Part shown: positions 20,797-28,402 of the stretch, one piece after another | Layout: each line of letters starts with the position of its first letter | Numbering within the stretch: position 1 is the stretch's first letter | Source of the DNA: an uncultured Clostridia bacterium | Lineage (GTDB): Bacteria > Bacillota > Clostridia > Christensenellales > UBA1242 | Assembly (NCBI GenBank): GCA_934793215.1 | Contig: CAKVOP010000005.1 | Location: forward strand, 8,225 to 72,224 | Reading direction: 5' to 3' | Length of the DNA: 64,000 nt | The notes under the pieces: generated by a model | Told to the model about the DNA's origin: nothing | Databases searched by the model: none | The model's input: the letters and a program-made list of their open reading frames with translations, nothing else | Program-made: the position numbers and the translations under genes

Positions 20797-21109
20797 TACT
20801 TGTAAAAATCAAATTTATCCAAAAATGAGAGGATTTTTCCTCTCTTTTTTGTTTTGCAAGGCTTTTTGAACCTTCTTCATAGCCAAGTGGCAGTACACTC
20901 ATGCAATAAAGCCCCTCGTCATCATATTTAATGCTTATCATTTCTTGGCGTTCAAGGTAAGAAAGAACTTCATCTAGTCCGTCAAGGTCAATTTTATATC
21001 TTTGTGGAAGTGCAGAAATAACGTCCTTGCCGTCCACAATTTTGTATCTGCCAGAAGGACATTCCTTTATTAAAATTTTAAGAACTAGTTTGGTTTTTAT
21101 ATCAAGCAT
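20735..21109 (-). CDS. small winged-helix protein with C-terminal membrane anchor (paralog A)
   Basis: Not recognised as a named family. The start at 21109 (MLDIKTKLVLKILIKEC) is chosen because it aligns without gaps with the divergent neighbour's MIDRREKLVLTYLCRAC; longer in-frame starts up to 21181 have no ribosome site. The 124-residue protein looks like a winged helix-turn-helix (helices around 1-70, then a wing-like IKYDDEGLYCMSVLPLGYEEG), a charged linker KQKREEKSSH and one C-terminal transmembrane segment (WINLIFTSISSLIAGILGVMLANIL). It would sit in the membrane with its DNA-binding-like domain in the cytoplasm. Convergent with, and overlapping, the radC-family gene. Function unknown; a membrane-tethered regulator is a guess from structure. 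Confidence 0.65.
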   Translation of the reverse strand: MLDIKTKLVLKILIKECPSGRYKIVDGKDVISALPQRYKIDLDGLDEVLSYLERQEMISIKYDDEGLYCMSVLPLGYEEGSKSLAKQKREEKSSHFWINLIFTSISSLIAGILGVMLANILHLG

Positions 21110-21144
21110 TTGCATATTTTTTGCCAAACAATATTTGAGATATA

Positions 21145-21162
21145 CATATTCAAGAGAATATT
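21145..21162. promoter_or_regulatory. palindrome between the divergent winged-helix genes
   Basis: Inverted repeat ATATTC-AAGA-GAATAT at 21146-21161. Its centre (21153.5) coincides with the middle of the 87-bp region between the chosen starts at 21109 and 21197. A position like this suits an operator controlling both genes. Only six base pairs per arm in AT-rich DNA, so chance is possible. Confidence 0.4.
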
Positions 21163-21196
21163 GAATGATTAAATTGAGCATAATTATTTGATTATT

Positions 21197-21559
21197 ATGA
21201 TAGATAGGCGAGAAAAACTTGTTTTGACATATTTATGCAGGGCTTGTTCGGCGAAAAAGACAAGTCTTATTTCTCCGCACCAGATTGCAGAAAATGTTTC
21301 AAAAAAAATCATTCTTTCAACCACTGAAATTGACGAGATTATGACAAATCTTTCGATGCAAAATTATATAGATTTTGTTGCAACAGAGTGGAAGAATGGA
21401 TACTACTACTGCATTAAACTCAAATCCAAAGGGCAAACATACCTTGCAGATTCAAAACGAGCAAAGAAAGCATTGGGGTTGCTTGTTTTGCGTAGCATAT
21501 TCCTTGCATCGGTTTCTTTTGTTTTTGGACTTATTTTAAAAGCGATTTTCAAAGCCTGA
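21197..21559 (+). CDS. small winged-helix protein with C-terminal membrane anchor (paralog B)
   Basis: 120 residues from the ATG at 21197; a TTG at 21188 is in frame but would break the alignment with paralog A. Same plan as A: a helical N-terminal domain with a helix-turn-helix-like part (SPHQIAENVSKK...STTEIDEIMTNLSMQNYI), a wing-like segment (GYYYCIKLKSKGQTYL), a basic linker (DSKRAKKA) and one terminal transmembrane helix (LLVLRSIFLASVSFVFGLILKAIF). Neither gene has a clear ribosome site. It ends 53 nt before the uvrB start, but uvrB has its own promoter. Function not known. The divergent paralogous arrangement suggests co-regulation or partner proteins. Confidence 0.65.
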   Translation: MIDRREKLVLTYLCRACSAKKTSLISPHQIAENVSKKIILSTTEIDEIMTNLSMQNYIDFVATEWKNGYYYCIKLKSKGQTYLADSKRAKKALGLLVLRSIFLASVSFVFGLILKAIFKA

Positions 21560-21566
21560 AAAACGA

Positions 21567-21595
21567 TTTACTTTGTTTGCTTTTCGTGATAAAAT
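21567..21595 (+). promoter_or_regulatory. promoter of uvrB(A)
   Basis: TTTACT, 17 nt, TAAAAT, with an extended -10 TGA before TAAAAT. It begins just after the stop of paralog B. No clear LexA-type palindrome was seen around it. Confidence 0.65.
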
Positions 21596-21612
21596 ACTTT
21601 AAAGGAAGGAAA

Positions 21613-23568
21613 ATGGAATTTGATTTAGTCTCGAAATATCAACCCGCAGGAGACCAACCCGAAGCGATAGATAAACTTGTTGAGGGGTTTAAAGAAGGGC
21701 TTAAAGACCAAGTGTTGCAAGGTGTAACAGGCAGTGGAAAAACTTTTACAATGGCAAACATTATCAAAAAGATGAAAAAGCCGACGCTTGTTATTGCCCA
21801 TAACAAAACTCTTGCTGCCCAACTTTGTAATGAATTTAGAGAGTTTTTCCCACATAATCGTGTGGAATATTTTGTTTCGTACTATGATTACTATCAGCCC
21901 GAAGCATACATTGTTTCTACTGATACTTATATTGAAAAAGACATGGCTGTGAATGATGAAATAGACAAACTTCGTTCAAGTGCGACCTCTTCAATTTTAG
22001 AGCGTGACGATGTTATCATAGTGGCGAGTGTTTCTTGCATTTACGGACTTGGTAACCCAAATGAATATTACAATTTGCATATTGCTTTGCGAGAGGGAGA
22101 CATGGTGGATAGAGATGAAATAATATCCCGCCTTATAGATATTCAGTTTACAAGAAATGATATAGATTTTAAGCGATCTACATTTAGGGTAAAAGGTGAT
22201 ACTCTTGATATATTTCCTGCAAACCAAAGTGAACTTGCAATAAAAGTCCAATTTTTTGGTGACGAAATTGAAAAAATCTATAATTTTGACCCCGTTTCTG
22301 GAAATCTTTTAAGTGAAGAAAAATATGTCGCGATTTATCCTGCAACTCATTATGCAGTAGGGCGAAATCGCATGGAAAAAGCACTGGAAGAGATTGAAAA
22401 AGACAGGCTTGCTGCTGTGGAAAACTTTGAGAAAGAGGGCAAACTTATTGAAGCAGAACGCATTGGACAAAGAGTTGCTTATGATGAGGAAATGATGCGT
22501 GAAGTGGGGTATTGCAGTGGCATAGAGAATTATTCGAGATACTTTGATGGCCGTTCGCCGGGAGAACCTCCATATACACTTATAGATTATTTTCCAAAAG
22601 ATTTTTTAACTATTATTGATGAAAGTCATATGACCTTACCACAAGTGAGAGCAATGTATAATGGTGATAAAGCAAGAAAAACTAGTCTTGTTGATTTTGG
22701 ATTTAGGCTTGAAGCGGCACGCGATAATAGACCTCTTACCTTTGAAGAGTTTGAAAAAAAACTTGGGCAGACATTGTTCGTTTCCGCTACGCCTGCAAAG
22801 TACGAACTTGAAAAAGCGGGGCAGGTGGTTAAACAAATAATTCGTCCAACTGGACTTCTTGACCCAAGCATTGAGGTTAGACCAATAAAAAATCAAATTG
22901 AAGACCTTATGGTAGAGTTGCAAAAGACCATATCTCGTGGAGGGCGTGTTCTTGTCACAACATTGACAAAGAAAATGGCTGAAAGTTTAACGGCGTATCT
23001 TCAAGAGCATAATTTTAAATCTAAATACATGCATAGTGAAATTGATACTATGGAAAGGGTAGATATAGTAAACGGGCTTCGCAGTGGCGAGTTCGATGTT
23101 CTTGTAGGCATTAACCTTTTACGTGAAGGGCTAGACATGCCAGAAGTGGAACTTGTTGCAATTCTTGATGCTGATAAAGAGGGCTTTTTGCGCAGTGAAG
23201 GAGCACTTATTCAAACAATAGGACGAGCGGCACGCAATGCTAATGGTCATGTGGTCATGTATGCTGACACTATGACGGATTCAATGAAGCGGGCGATTGA
23301 CACAACCAATGAGAGACGCGCTATTCAAGAGGCGTTTAATAAAGAGCATGGTATAACGCCAAAAACTATCATAAAAGAAGTTAAAAACACGCTAGAGATA
23401 AGTAAAAAAGTTGATGAAAAAAATCTTAAAAAAGAAGATATCCCTGCCGAGATAGAAAAACTTACTGGCATGATGAAAGTAGCATCGGGGGCTCTTGACT
23501 TTGAAAGAGCGATTGAACTTCGCAACCAAATTCAGGCGTTAAGGAAGAAACTCACAAAAATGAAATAA
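21613..23568 (+). CDS. uvrB: UvrABC excinuclease subunit B
   Basis: The damage-verifying helicase-like subunit of nucleotide excision repair, handed DNA by UvrA and recruiting UvrC. Start at 21613 (MEFDLVSKYQPAGDQPEAI) has AAGGAAGGA upstream; the longer in-frame start at 21577 is rejected. Walker A GVTGSGKT at residues 37-44, beta-hairpin region YYDYYQPEAY, Walker B-type DESH at 336-339, helicase motifs LREGLDMPEV and QTIGRAARN, and a C-terminal UVR domain (about 612-647) for UvrC contact. Length 651 is typical. uvrA follows after 76 nt, so the two are probably cotranscribed. Confidence 0.97.
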   Translation: MEFDLVSKYQPAGDQPEAIDKLVEGFKEGLKDQVLQGVTGSGKTFTMANIIKKMKKPTLVIAHNKTLAAQLCNEFREFFPHNRVEYFVSYYDYYQPEAYIVSTDTYIEKDMAVNDEIDKLRSSATSSILERDDVIIVASVSCIYGLGNPNEYYNLHIALREGDMVDRDEIISRLIDIQFTRNDIDFKRSTFRVKGDTLDIFPANQSELAIKVQFFGDEIEKIYNFDPVSGNLLSEEKYVAIYPATHYAVGRNRMEKALEEIEKDRLAAVENFEKEGKLIEAERIGQRVAYDEEMMREVGYCSGIENYSRYFDGRSPGEPPYTLIDYFPKDFLTIIDESHMTLPQVRAMYNGDKARKTSLVDFGFRLEAARDNRPLTFEEFEKKLGQTLFVSATPAKYELEKAGQVVKQIIRPTGLLDPSIEVRPIKNQIEDLMVELQKTISRGGRVLVTTLTKKMAESLTAYLQEHNFKSKYMHSEIDTMERVDIVNGLRSGEFDVLVGINLLREGLDMPEVELVAILDADKEGFLRSEGALIQTIGRAARNANGHVVMYADTMTDSMKRAIDTTNERRAIQEAFNKEHGITPKTIIKEVKNTLEISKKVDEKNLKKEDIPAEIEKLTGMMKVASGALDFERAIELRNQIQALRKKLTKMK

Positions 23569-23644
23569 AAGAAAAATAATAGAAAACATTAAATTTATAA
23601 AAAACACATAAAAAGTGCGATTTTTATTAAAAAAAGGATAAATT

Positions 23645-26476
23645 ATGCAAAATTCAATTAGAATTCATGGTGCAAAAGAAAATAATCTTAAAAATATTGA
23701 TCTTGAATTTCCTAAAAACGAACTGGTTGTTTTTACTGGAGTAAGTGGTTCTGGTAAATCTAGTCTCGCTTTTGGTACAATTTTTGCAGAAGGACAAAGA
23801 AGATATATTGAAAGTCTTTCCTCTTATGCGAGAATGTTTTTGGGACAAGCACAAAAGCCAGATGTTGAATCTATTGACGGATTAAGTCCGGCTATTTCTA
23901 TTGACCAAAAAACAACCAATCACAATCCTCGTTCGACTGTAGGAACAGTTACAGAAATTTATGATTATTTAAGACTTTTGTATGCACGAGTGGGAACTGC
24001 TTATTGTCCTCATTGTGATAAACCTATTGCGAAACAAACGATAGACGACATTGTTGAAAGCGTAATGAAAAATGTTTCTGGTGCTCGCCTAACAATAATG
24101 GCTCCAATCGCAAGAGGCGAAAAGGGTGCTTTTGCAAAGCAGTTTGAAAGTCTTAAAAAATCAGGTTATGTTAGGGTTAAAGTTGACGGAAGCGTTTACA
24201 CACTTGATGAAGAAATTAATCTTGACAAAAATCTAAAACATGATATCTATGTTGTTGTCGACCGTGTCGTGATGAAAGAGGGGGTTCGCTCGCGCTTGAC
24301 CGATTCCATTGAGACTGCAATAAAACTTGGAGAAGGACTTGCAGTTGTTGATTGTGATGGAGATGAAACTCTATTCTCGACAAATTATGCTTGTCCTTAT
24401 TGTGGCTGGACGCTTGAAGAACTTTCACCAAGGTTGTTCTCTTTTAACGCTCCGTTTGGTGCGTGCCCACAATGTGCTGGTCTAGGCGTTTATAGCGATG
24501 TAAGTGAAAGTTTGATTTTGAAGGACGGAGACCTTTCAATTAATGAGGGTGCGTTCAATGCAACTGGTTGGAGAATTGATGGGGGCGGGCTTGCCGCTCG
24601 ATACTTTTACGCCTTGTCCAAAAAGTATGGAATTGATTTAGATACACCAGTTATAAAACTTCCAAAGAAGCAACTCAATATTTTGCTTTATGGCAATAAT
24701 GGAGAAGAACTGGACATTTATGGCGATGAAAACCGCAATAAGACTCTTGAAAGATACAATGGCAAAAAAGCACTTTCTTTTGAAGGAATTGTAAATAACT
24801 TAAAACGTCGATTGGTTGAGGCAAAAAGCGAATTTGTAAGATTTGAAATCGGGAAATTTGTCAATGAAATAACTTGTCCAAAATGTAACGGCAAAAGGCT
24901 GAATGAAAGAGCACTCTCGGTTAAAATAAAAGGTAAAAACATAGCAGAAGTTTGTGACATGTCGGTTGAAAATCTTTCACACTTTTTTGATGATTTAAGT
25001 CTTTCAATAGAGAAAACCGAGATTGCAAAAAGCATTTTAAAAGAAATTAAAGCTCGTCTCAATTTTTTAATTGATGTAGGTTTAAACTACCTTACTCTTT
25101 CGCGAGAAGCAGAGACATTGTCAGGTGGAGAAAGCCAGAGAATTAGACTTGCCACGCAAATAGGTTCTGGATTAAGTGGCGTGCTATACATTCTTGATGA
25201 ACCTAGCATTGGACTTCACCAAAGAGATAACGACAGACTTATTGGAACGCTCAAACATCTTCGCGACCTTGGCAATACATTGATTGTTGTCGAACATGAT
25301 GAAGACACAATAAGGTCGGCAGATTACATTGTTGATGTTGGACCTTATGCGGGAGTGCATGGTGGCGAAATTGTGGCCAGCGGAACTTATGAAGAAATCC
25401 TAAAAAGTCCTACTTCGATTACTGCCAAATTTTTGAGAGGTGATGAAAAAATAGAAGTACCCGAAGTGCGTAAGAAGCCAAAGGATTTTTTAAAGGTCAA
25501 AGGGGCAAAGCAAAACAATCTTAAAAATATTGATGTAAAATTGCCTATTGGGGTATTTACTTGCATAACAGGTGTTTCAGGAAGCGGTAAAAGTTCACTT
25601 ATGAATGAAATCATCTATCCTTGTTTGTCAAACAAACTTAACCGTTCTAATCTTGAACTTGGCAAGTTTGATAGGATAGATGGCGTTGAAAAACTTGATA
25701 AAGTGATAAATATAGACCAGTCACCTATCGGCAGAACACCTCGATCAAATCCTGCAACTTATGTTGGCATGTTTACTTATATACGAAATTTGTTTGCTGC
25801 GACTCCTGATGCCAAAGCAAAAGGATACACGGCGTCAAGATTTAGTTTTAATATTGCTGGCGGAAGGTGCGAAGCGTGTGAGGGGGCGGGTGAAAAAGAA
25901 ATTGAAATGTATTTCTTGCCTGATATCTCTGTTCCTTGCGAAGTGTGCAAAGGTAAACGCTATAATCACGAAACTCTTGAAGTTAGATACAAAGGTAAAA
26001 CGATAAGTGATGTTTTAGACATGACGGTGGAAGAGGGGCTTAAATTTTTTGAGAACGTTCCAAGTATAAAAAACAAGTTGCAAGCACTGCACGATGTCGG
26101 GCTTGATTATATAAGACTTGGTCAGCCTGCAACCACACTTTCGGGTGGAGAGGCACAAAGAGTTAAACTTGCGACCGAATTGTCTAAAAAATCGACAGGG
26201 AAAACTATTTATCTTTTAGATGAGCCAACCACTGGACTCCATATGTACGATGTTAAAAAATTGATTTCAATCCTTAACCGTCTTGTTGAGGGTGGAAACA
26301 GTGTGGTAGTTATTGAGCATAATCTTGATGTTATTAAATCTGCAGACTATCTTATTGACCTTGGACCAGAGGGCGGAGATGGTGGCGGGCAAATAGTTGC
26401 CACAGGAACTCCCGAGGAAGTTGCAAAATGTGAAAAATCATATACGGGCAAATATTTAAAAAAATATCTTAATTAA
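23645..26476 (+). CDS. uvrA: UvrABC excinuclease subunit A
   Basis: Dimeric ABC-type ATPase that finds bulky DNA lesions and loads UvrB. 943 residues, full family length. First ATPase: Walker A GVSGSGKSS at about 32-40, zinc motif CPHC...CPYC/CPQC, signature LSGGESQR near 493. Second ATPase: Walker A GVSGSGKSS near 643, zinc-finger CEAC...CEVC, signature LSGGEAQR near 832, Walker B ILDEP/LLDEPTTGLH. Ribosome site AAAGGAT before ATG. A strong terminator follows at 26.55 kb. Confidence 0.97.
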   Translation: MQNSIRIHGAKENNLKNIDLEFPKNELVVFTGVSGSGKSSLAFGTIFAEGQRRYIESLSSYARMFLGQAQKPDVESIDGLSPAISIDQKTTNHNPRSTVGTVTEIYDYLRLLYARVGTAYCPHCDKPIAKQTIDDIVESVMKNVSGARLTIMAPIARGEKGAFAKQFESLKKSGYVRVKVDGSVYTLDEEINLDKNLKHDIYVVVDRVVMKEGVRSRLTDSIETAIKLGEGLAVVDCDGDETLFSTNYACPYCGWTLEELSPRLFSFNAPFGACPQCAGLGVYSDVSESLILKDGDLSINEGAFNATGWRIDGGGLAARYFYALSKKYGIDLDTPVIKLPKKQLNILLYGNNGEELDIYGDENRNKTLERYNGKKALSFEGIVNNLKRRLVEAKSEFVRFEIGKFVNEITCPKCNGKRLNERALSVKIKGKNIAEVCDMSVENLSHFFDDLSLSIEKTEIAKSILKEIKARLNFLIDVGLNYLTLSREAETLSGGESQRIRLATQIGSGLSGVLYILDEPSIGLHQRDNDRLIGTLKHLRDLGNTLIVVEHDEDTIRSADYIVDVGPYAGVHGGEIVASGTYEEILKSPTSITAKFLRGDEKIEVPEVRKKPKDFLKVKGAKQNNLKNIDVKLPIGVFTCITGVSGSGKSSLMNEIIYPCLSNKLNRSNLELGKFDRIDGVEKLDKVINIDQSPIGRTPRSNPATYVGMFTYIRNLFAATPDAKAKGYTASRFSFNIAGGRCEACEGAGEKEIEMYFLPDISVPCEVCKGKRYNHETLEVRYKGKTISDVLDMTVEEGLKFFENVPSIKNKLQALHDVGLDYIRLGQPATTLSGGEAQRVKLATELSKKSTGKTIYLLDEPTTGLHMYDVKKLISILNRLVEGGNSVVVIEHNLDVIKSADYLIDLGPEGGDGGGQIVATGTPEEVAKCEKSYTGKYLKKYLN

Positions 26477-26544
26477 TATATTGTTATTAAGAAAACTATT
26501 CTTAAAAAAACAGAAAATTAAATAATTTTTTAATTTTTAGAAAA

Positions 26545-26585
26545 CAAAAAACACATTAAGCGTTTTACTTAATGTGTTTTTATTT
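26545..26585. terminator. bidirectional terminator between uvrA and a convergent gene
   Basis: Stem AACACATTAAG / CTTAATGTGTT with A-run before and T-run after. Placed between two convergent genes, it can serve both. Confidence 0.85.
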
Positions 26586-26607
26586 ATTAAATCAAAATTT
26601 CAACTTG

Positions 26608-27168
26608 TTATTCTCTTGTTAATTCAGCTTGCTTTGCTCGATTTTTATTTTCAAGTGCTTTAATATTTTTTAAAACTCTAGCGAGGTCTTCTAATGGGCA
26701 TTGGAATGTGCAACCCACAGATTGGATTTCCCATGGTTCAGCATCGCGTAGTTCTCCATTTGGAGTAATTCGTTTTTGATAGTACTCTGGACGAAAGCGT
26801 TGCAATTTGCCTTTTGTAAGAGAGGTTTTGACCGTAAGATAAAATTCCTTTGCAATTTCTTCATTTGGACGATATACACTAAATCGTTTGTTTGCAAAGA
26901 CATGGTCTTCGTCAAATTTGTATAAGTGCCAGTGTTGCCAAAGCAAAACTAGTTTATCCTTGACAGATAAATTTTTATCTCCATAATTGTTTTTGAAATA
27001 TTCGTTTGAAAGATTTTTTTCGTTTTTGAAAAACACGATGCCATAAACGGGGAAGTTAAGATTTTCGCGGCCTGGCTCGTTGCAAAATTCCTTATCTAGT
27101 TTGCAAATAGTTGCGATTATGCCATTGCAGTTATAAATCAAATATCTATTTTCGGCAAGTTTTATCAT
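26608..27168 (-). CDS. hypothetical protein, 186 aa
   Basis: Not recognised. Soluble-looking protein with no signal peptide or membrane helix, rich in aromatic and charged residues (LLWQHWHLYKFDEDH, PEYYQKRITPNGELRDAEPWEIQ), with a helical, charged C-terminus (LARVLKNIKALENKNRAKQ). Cysteines occur at C14, C22, C29 and in GCTFQC near residue 155, but no clear metal motif is formed. The start has a strong GGAGG site, and a perfect consensus promoter lies just upstream, so high expression is likely. Monocistronic, convergent with uvrA. No function can be assigned. Confidence 0.85.
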   Translation of the reverse strand: MIKLAENRYLIYNCNGIIATICKLDKEFCNEPGRENLNFPVYGIVFFKNEKNLSNEYFKNNYGDKNLSVKDKLVLLWQHWHLYKFDEDHVFANKRFSVYRPNEEIAKEFYLTVKTSLTKGKLQRFRPEYYQKRITPNGELRDAEPWEIQSVGCTFQCPLEDLARVLKNIKALENKNRAKQAELTRE

Positions 27169-27190
27169 ACATGCCTCCTAGAATATTTAC

Positions 27191-27219
27191 ATTATAAACC
27201 ACCATTACTGCTTTGTCAA
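27191..27219 (-). promoter_or_regulatory. consensus promoter of the 186-aa gene
   Basis: Minus strand TTGACA, exactly 17 nt, TATAAT: all twelve positions match the sigma-70 consensus, followed by GGAGG and ATG within about 25 nt. Confidence 0.9.
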
Positions 27220-27288
27220 ATACAAATTTTTTCTATTTCTCATCATAAAAGCATTTTTAAAATAGGCGTTTTTTACGATTTTGTTTTA

Positions 27289-28074
27289 TCATTTCAACTT
27301 AAAAAATGTGCCAGGGCGGGTGGTTGCGACATCTATGTGAATGTCTTGCCCCTCTTTTATTCCAAATGTTTCTATCTTTTTTGAAACATAGTTATATGCA
27401 AGCGAAGGCGTGTTATTTTCTTTACTCAAGTGTGAAAGTACTATTTGTTTGGTCCCGCTGTTTGCAAGAAAAGCAACAACATCGCTTGATGCATCATTTG
27501 AAAGGTGACCAAATGGACCATCAATTCGGCGTTTTAGTGACAATGGATATTTTGTTCCATTCATAAGCATGGTGCGGTCATAGTTGGCTTCAAGATAAAC
27601 AAGGTCACTACCTTGAATGGTAGTCAAAACTTGGTCGGTCATGTGCCCAATGTCTGTTACGACACTGACTTTGCGGTTTCCTTGACTAAAACTAAACCCA
27701 TAACATTTAACATCGTGAGGCACCTCAACAGGAGTTACAAGAATATCTGCAAACTCAAATTTCCCATCAAAAATTTTTCGATTTTCTATTTTGACTTTTT
27801 TAAATTTATCGTCGAGAGTTGTCCAAACATCTTGAGCAGCAAAAACAGGGGTGTCATATTTGCTTGAAAATATGTCCACACCTTTGATATGGTCGCTATG
27901 TTCGTGACTGACAATAATTGCATCTATTTCATAAGGTTTAACACCGATAAGGTCAAGACGTTTAGATGTCTCTTGGCACGACAAACCCATGTCAAGCAAG
28001 ATTTTCTTGTTGTCACTTTCAATGTAAGTCAAATTTCCATCGCTCCCAGAGGAGAGGTTTATCATACGTAACAT
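27289..28074 (-). CDS. walJ: WalJ/YycJ-type metallo-beta-lactamase-fold hydrolase
   Basis: Cytoplasmic MBL-fold protein with the metal motif HEHSDH at residues 57-62, later ligands in EVPHD, DIGHMTD and the family-typical GHLSND and HLSKENN. 261 residues, as in WalJ (YycJ/VicX), which in Bacillota is usually encoded with the WalRK two-component system and affects wall metabolism and DNA-related processes. Here walRK is not adjacent. The first ATG (28074) is used; a second ATG three codons on is also possible. No ribosome site precedes it, and a TTGCAA/TAAAAT promoter ends 7 nt before the ATG. A 49-codon ORF ends 10 nt upstream. Confidence 0.9.
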   Translation of the reverse strand: MLRMINLSSGSDGNLTYIESDNKKILLDMGLSCQETSKRLDLIGVKPYEIDAIIVSHEHSDHIKGVDIFSSKYDTPVFAAQDVWTTLDDKFKKVKIENRKIFDGKFEFADILVTPVEVPHDVKCYGFSFSQGNRKVSVVTDIGHMTDQVLTTIQGSDLVYLEANYDRTMLMNGTKYPLSLKRRIDGPFGHLSNDASSDVVAFLANSGTKQIVLSHLSKENNTPSLAYNYVSKKIETFGIKEGQDIHIDVATTRPGTFFKLK

Positions 28075-28081
28075 AAGTCAT

Positions 28082-28110
28082 ATTTTAGCACAAAGTGAGT
28101 TCTATTGCAA
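28082..28110 (-). promoter_or_regulatory. possible walJ promoter giving a leaderless transcript
   Basis: Minus strand TTGCAA, 17 nt, TAAAAT, with only 7 nt between the -10 box and the ATG. Transcription would begin at or next to the start codon. It overlaps the end of the small upstream ORF. Confidence 0.55.
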
Positions 28111-28234
28111 GCGTGGGTGAAATTATTGCCGACTTTTCTTTTTTAAAGAACACATTGCGCCCTAGTGCGGTAAGTGCCCAAACAAAAGCCATAAGCATGA
28201 TAATCCCAACAATAAAACCCACATTCTTTTTCAT
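28085..28234 (-). CDS. possible small single-pass membrane protein, 49 aa
   Basis: Short ORF: MKKNVGF, then a hydrophobic helix (IVGIIMLMAFVWALTALG), then a basic stretch (RNVFFKKEKS) and a polar tail ending LTLC. The positive-inside pattern and length suit a small membrane protein. The stop lies 10 nt before walJ, so translation of walJ could be coupled. No ribosome site is visible and no family is recognised. It could be a chance ORF. Confidence 0.4.
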   Translation of the reverse strand: MKKNVGFIVGIIMLMAFVWALTALGRNVFFKKEKSAIISPTLAIELTLC

Positions 28235-28349
28235 AAGATAAGTTTAATTTGTTTATTTGCCCAAACAAAACCGAAAATTGATGTAAATTGGCGAAAAAAG
28301 AGAAAGAAAATTGAAAAAATATGATTTTCGTGCTTGGCGAACATTTTAT

Positions 28350-28378
28350 TTGACAGATGGCGGGCTATGTGCTAAAAT
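28350..28378 (+). promoter_or_regulatory. promoter of metG
   Basis: TTGACA, 17 nt, TAAAAT. Start expected near 28385, leaving a leader of about 18 nt that holds the CGGAG ribosome site. Confidence 0.85.
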
Positions 28379-28402
28379 TAAATGAATAAAACGGAGAAAA
28401 TA

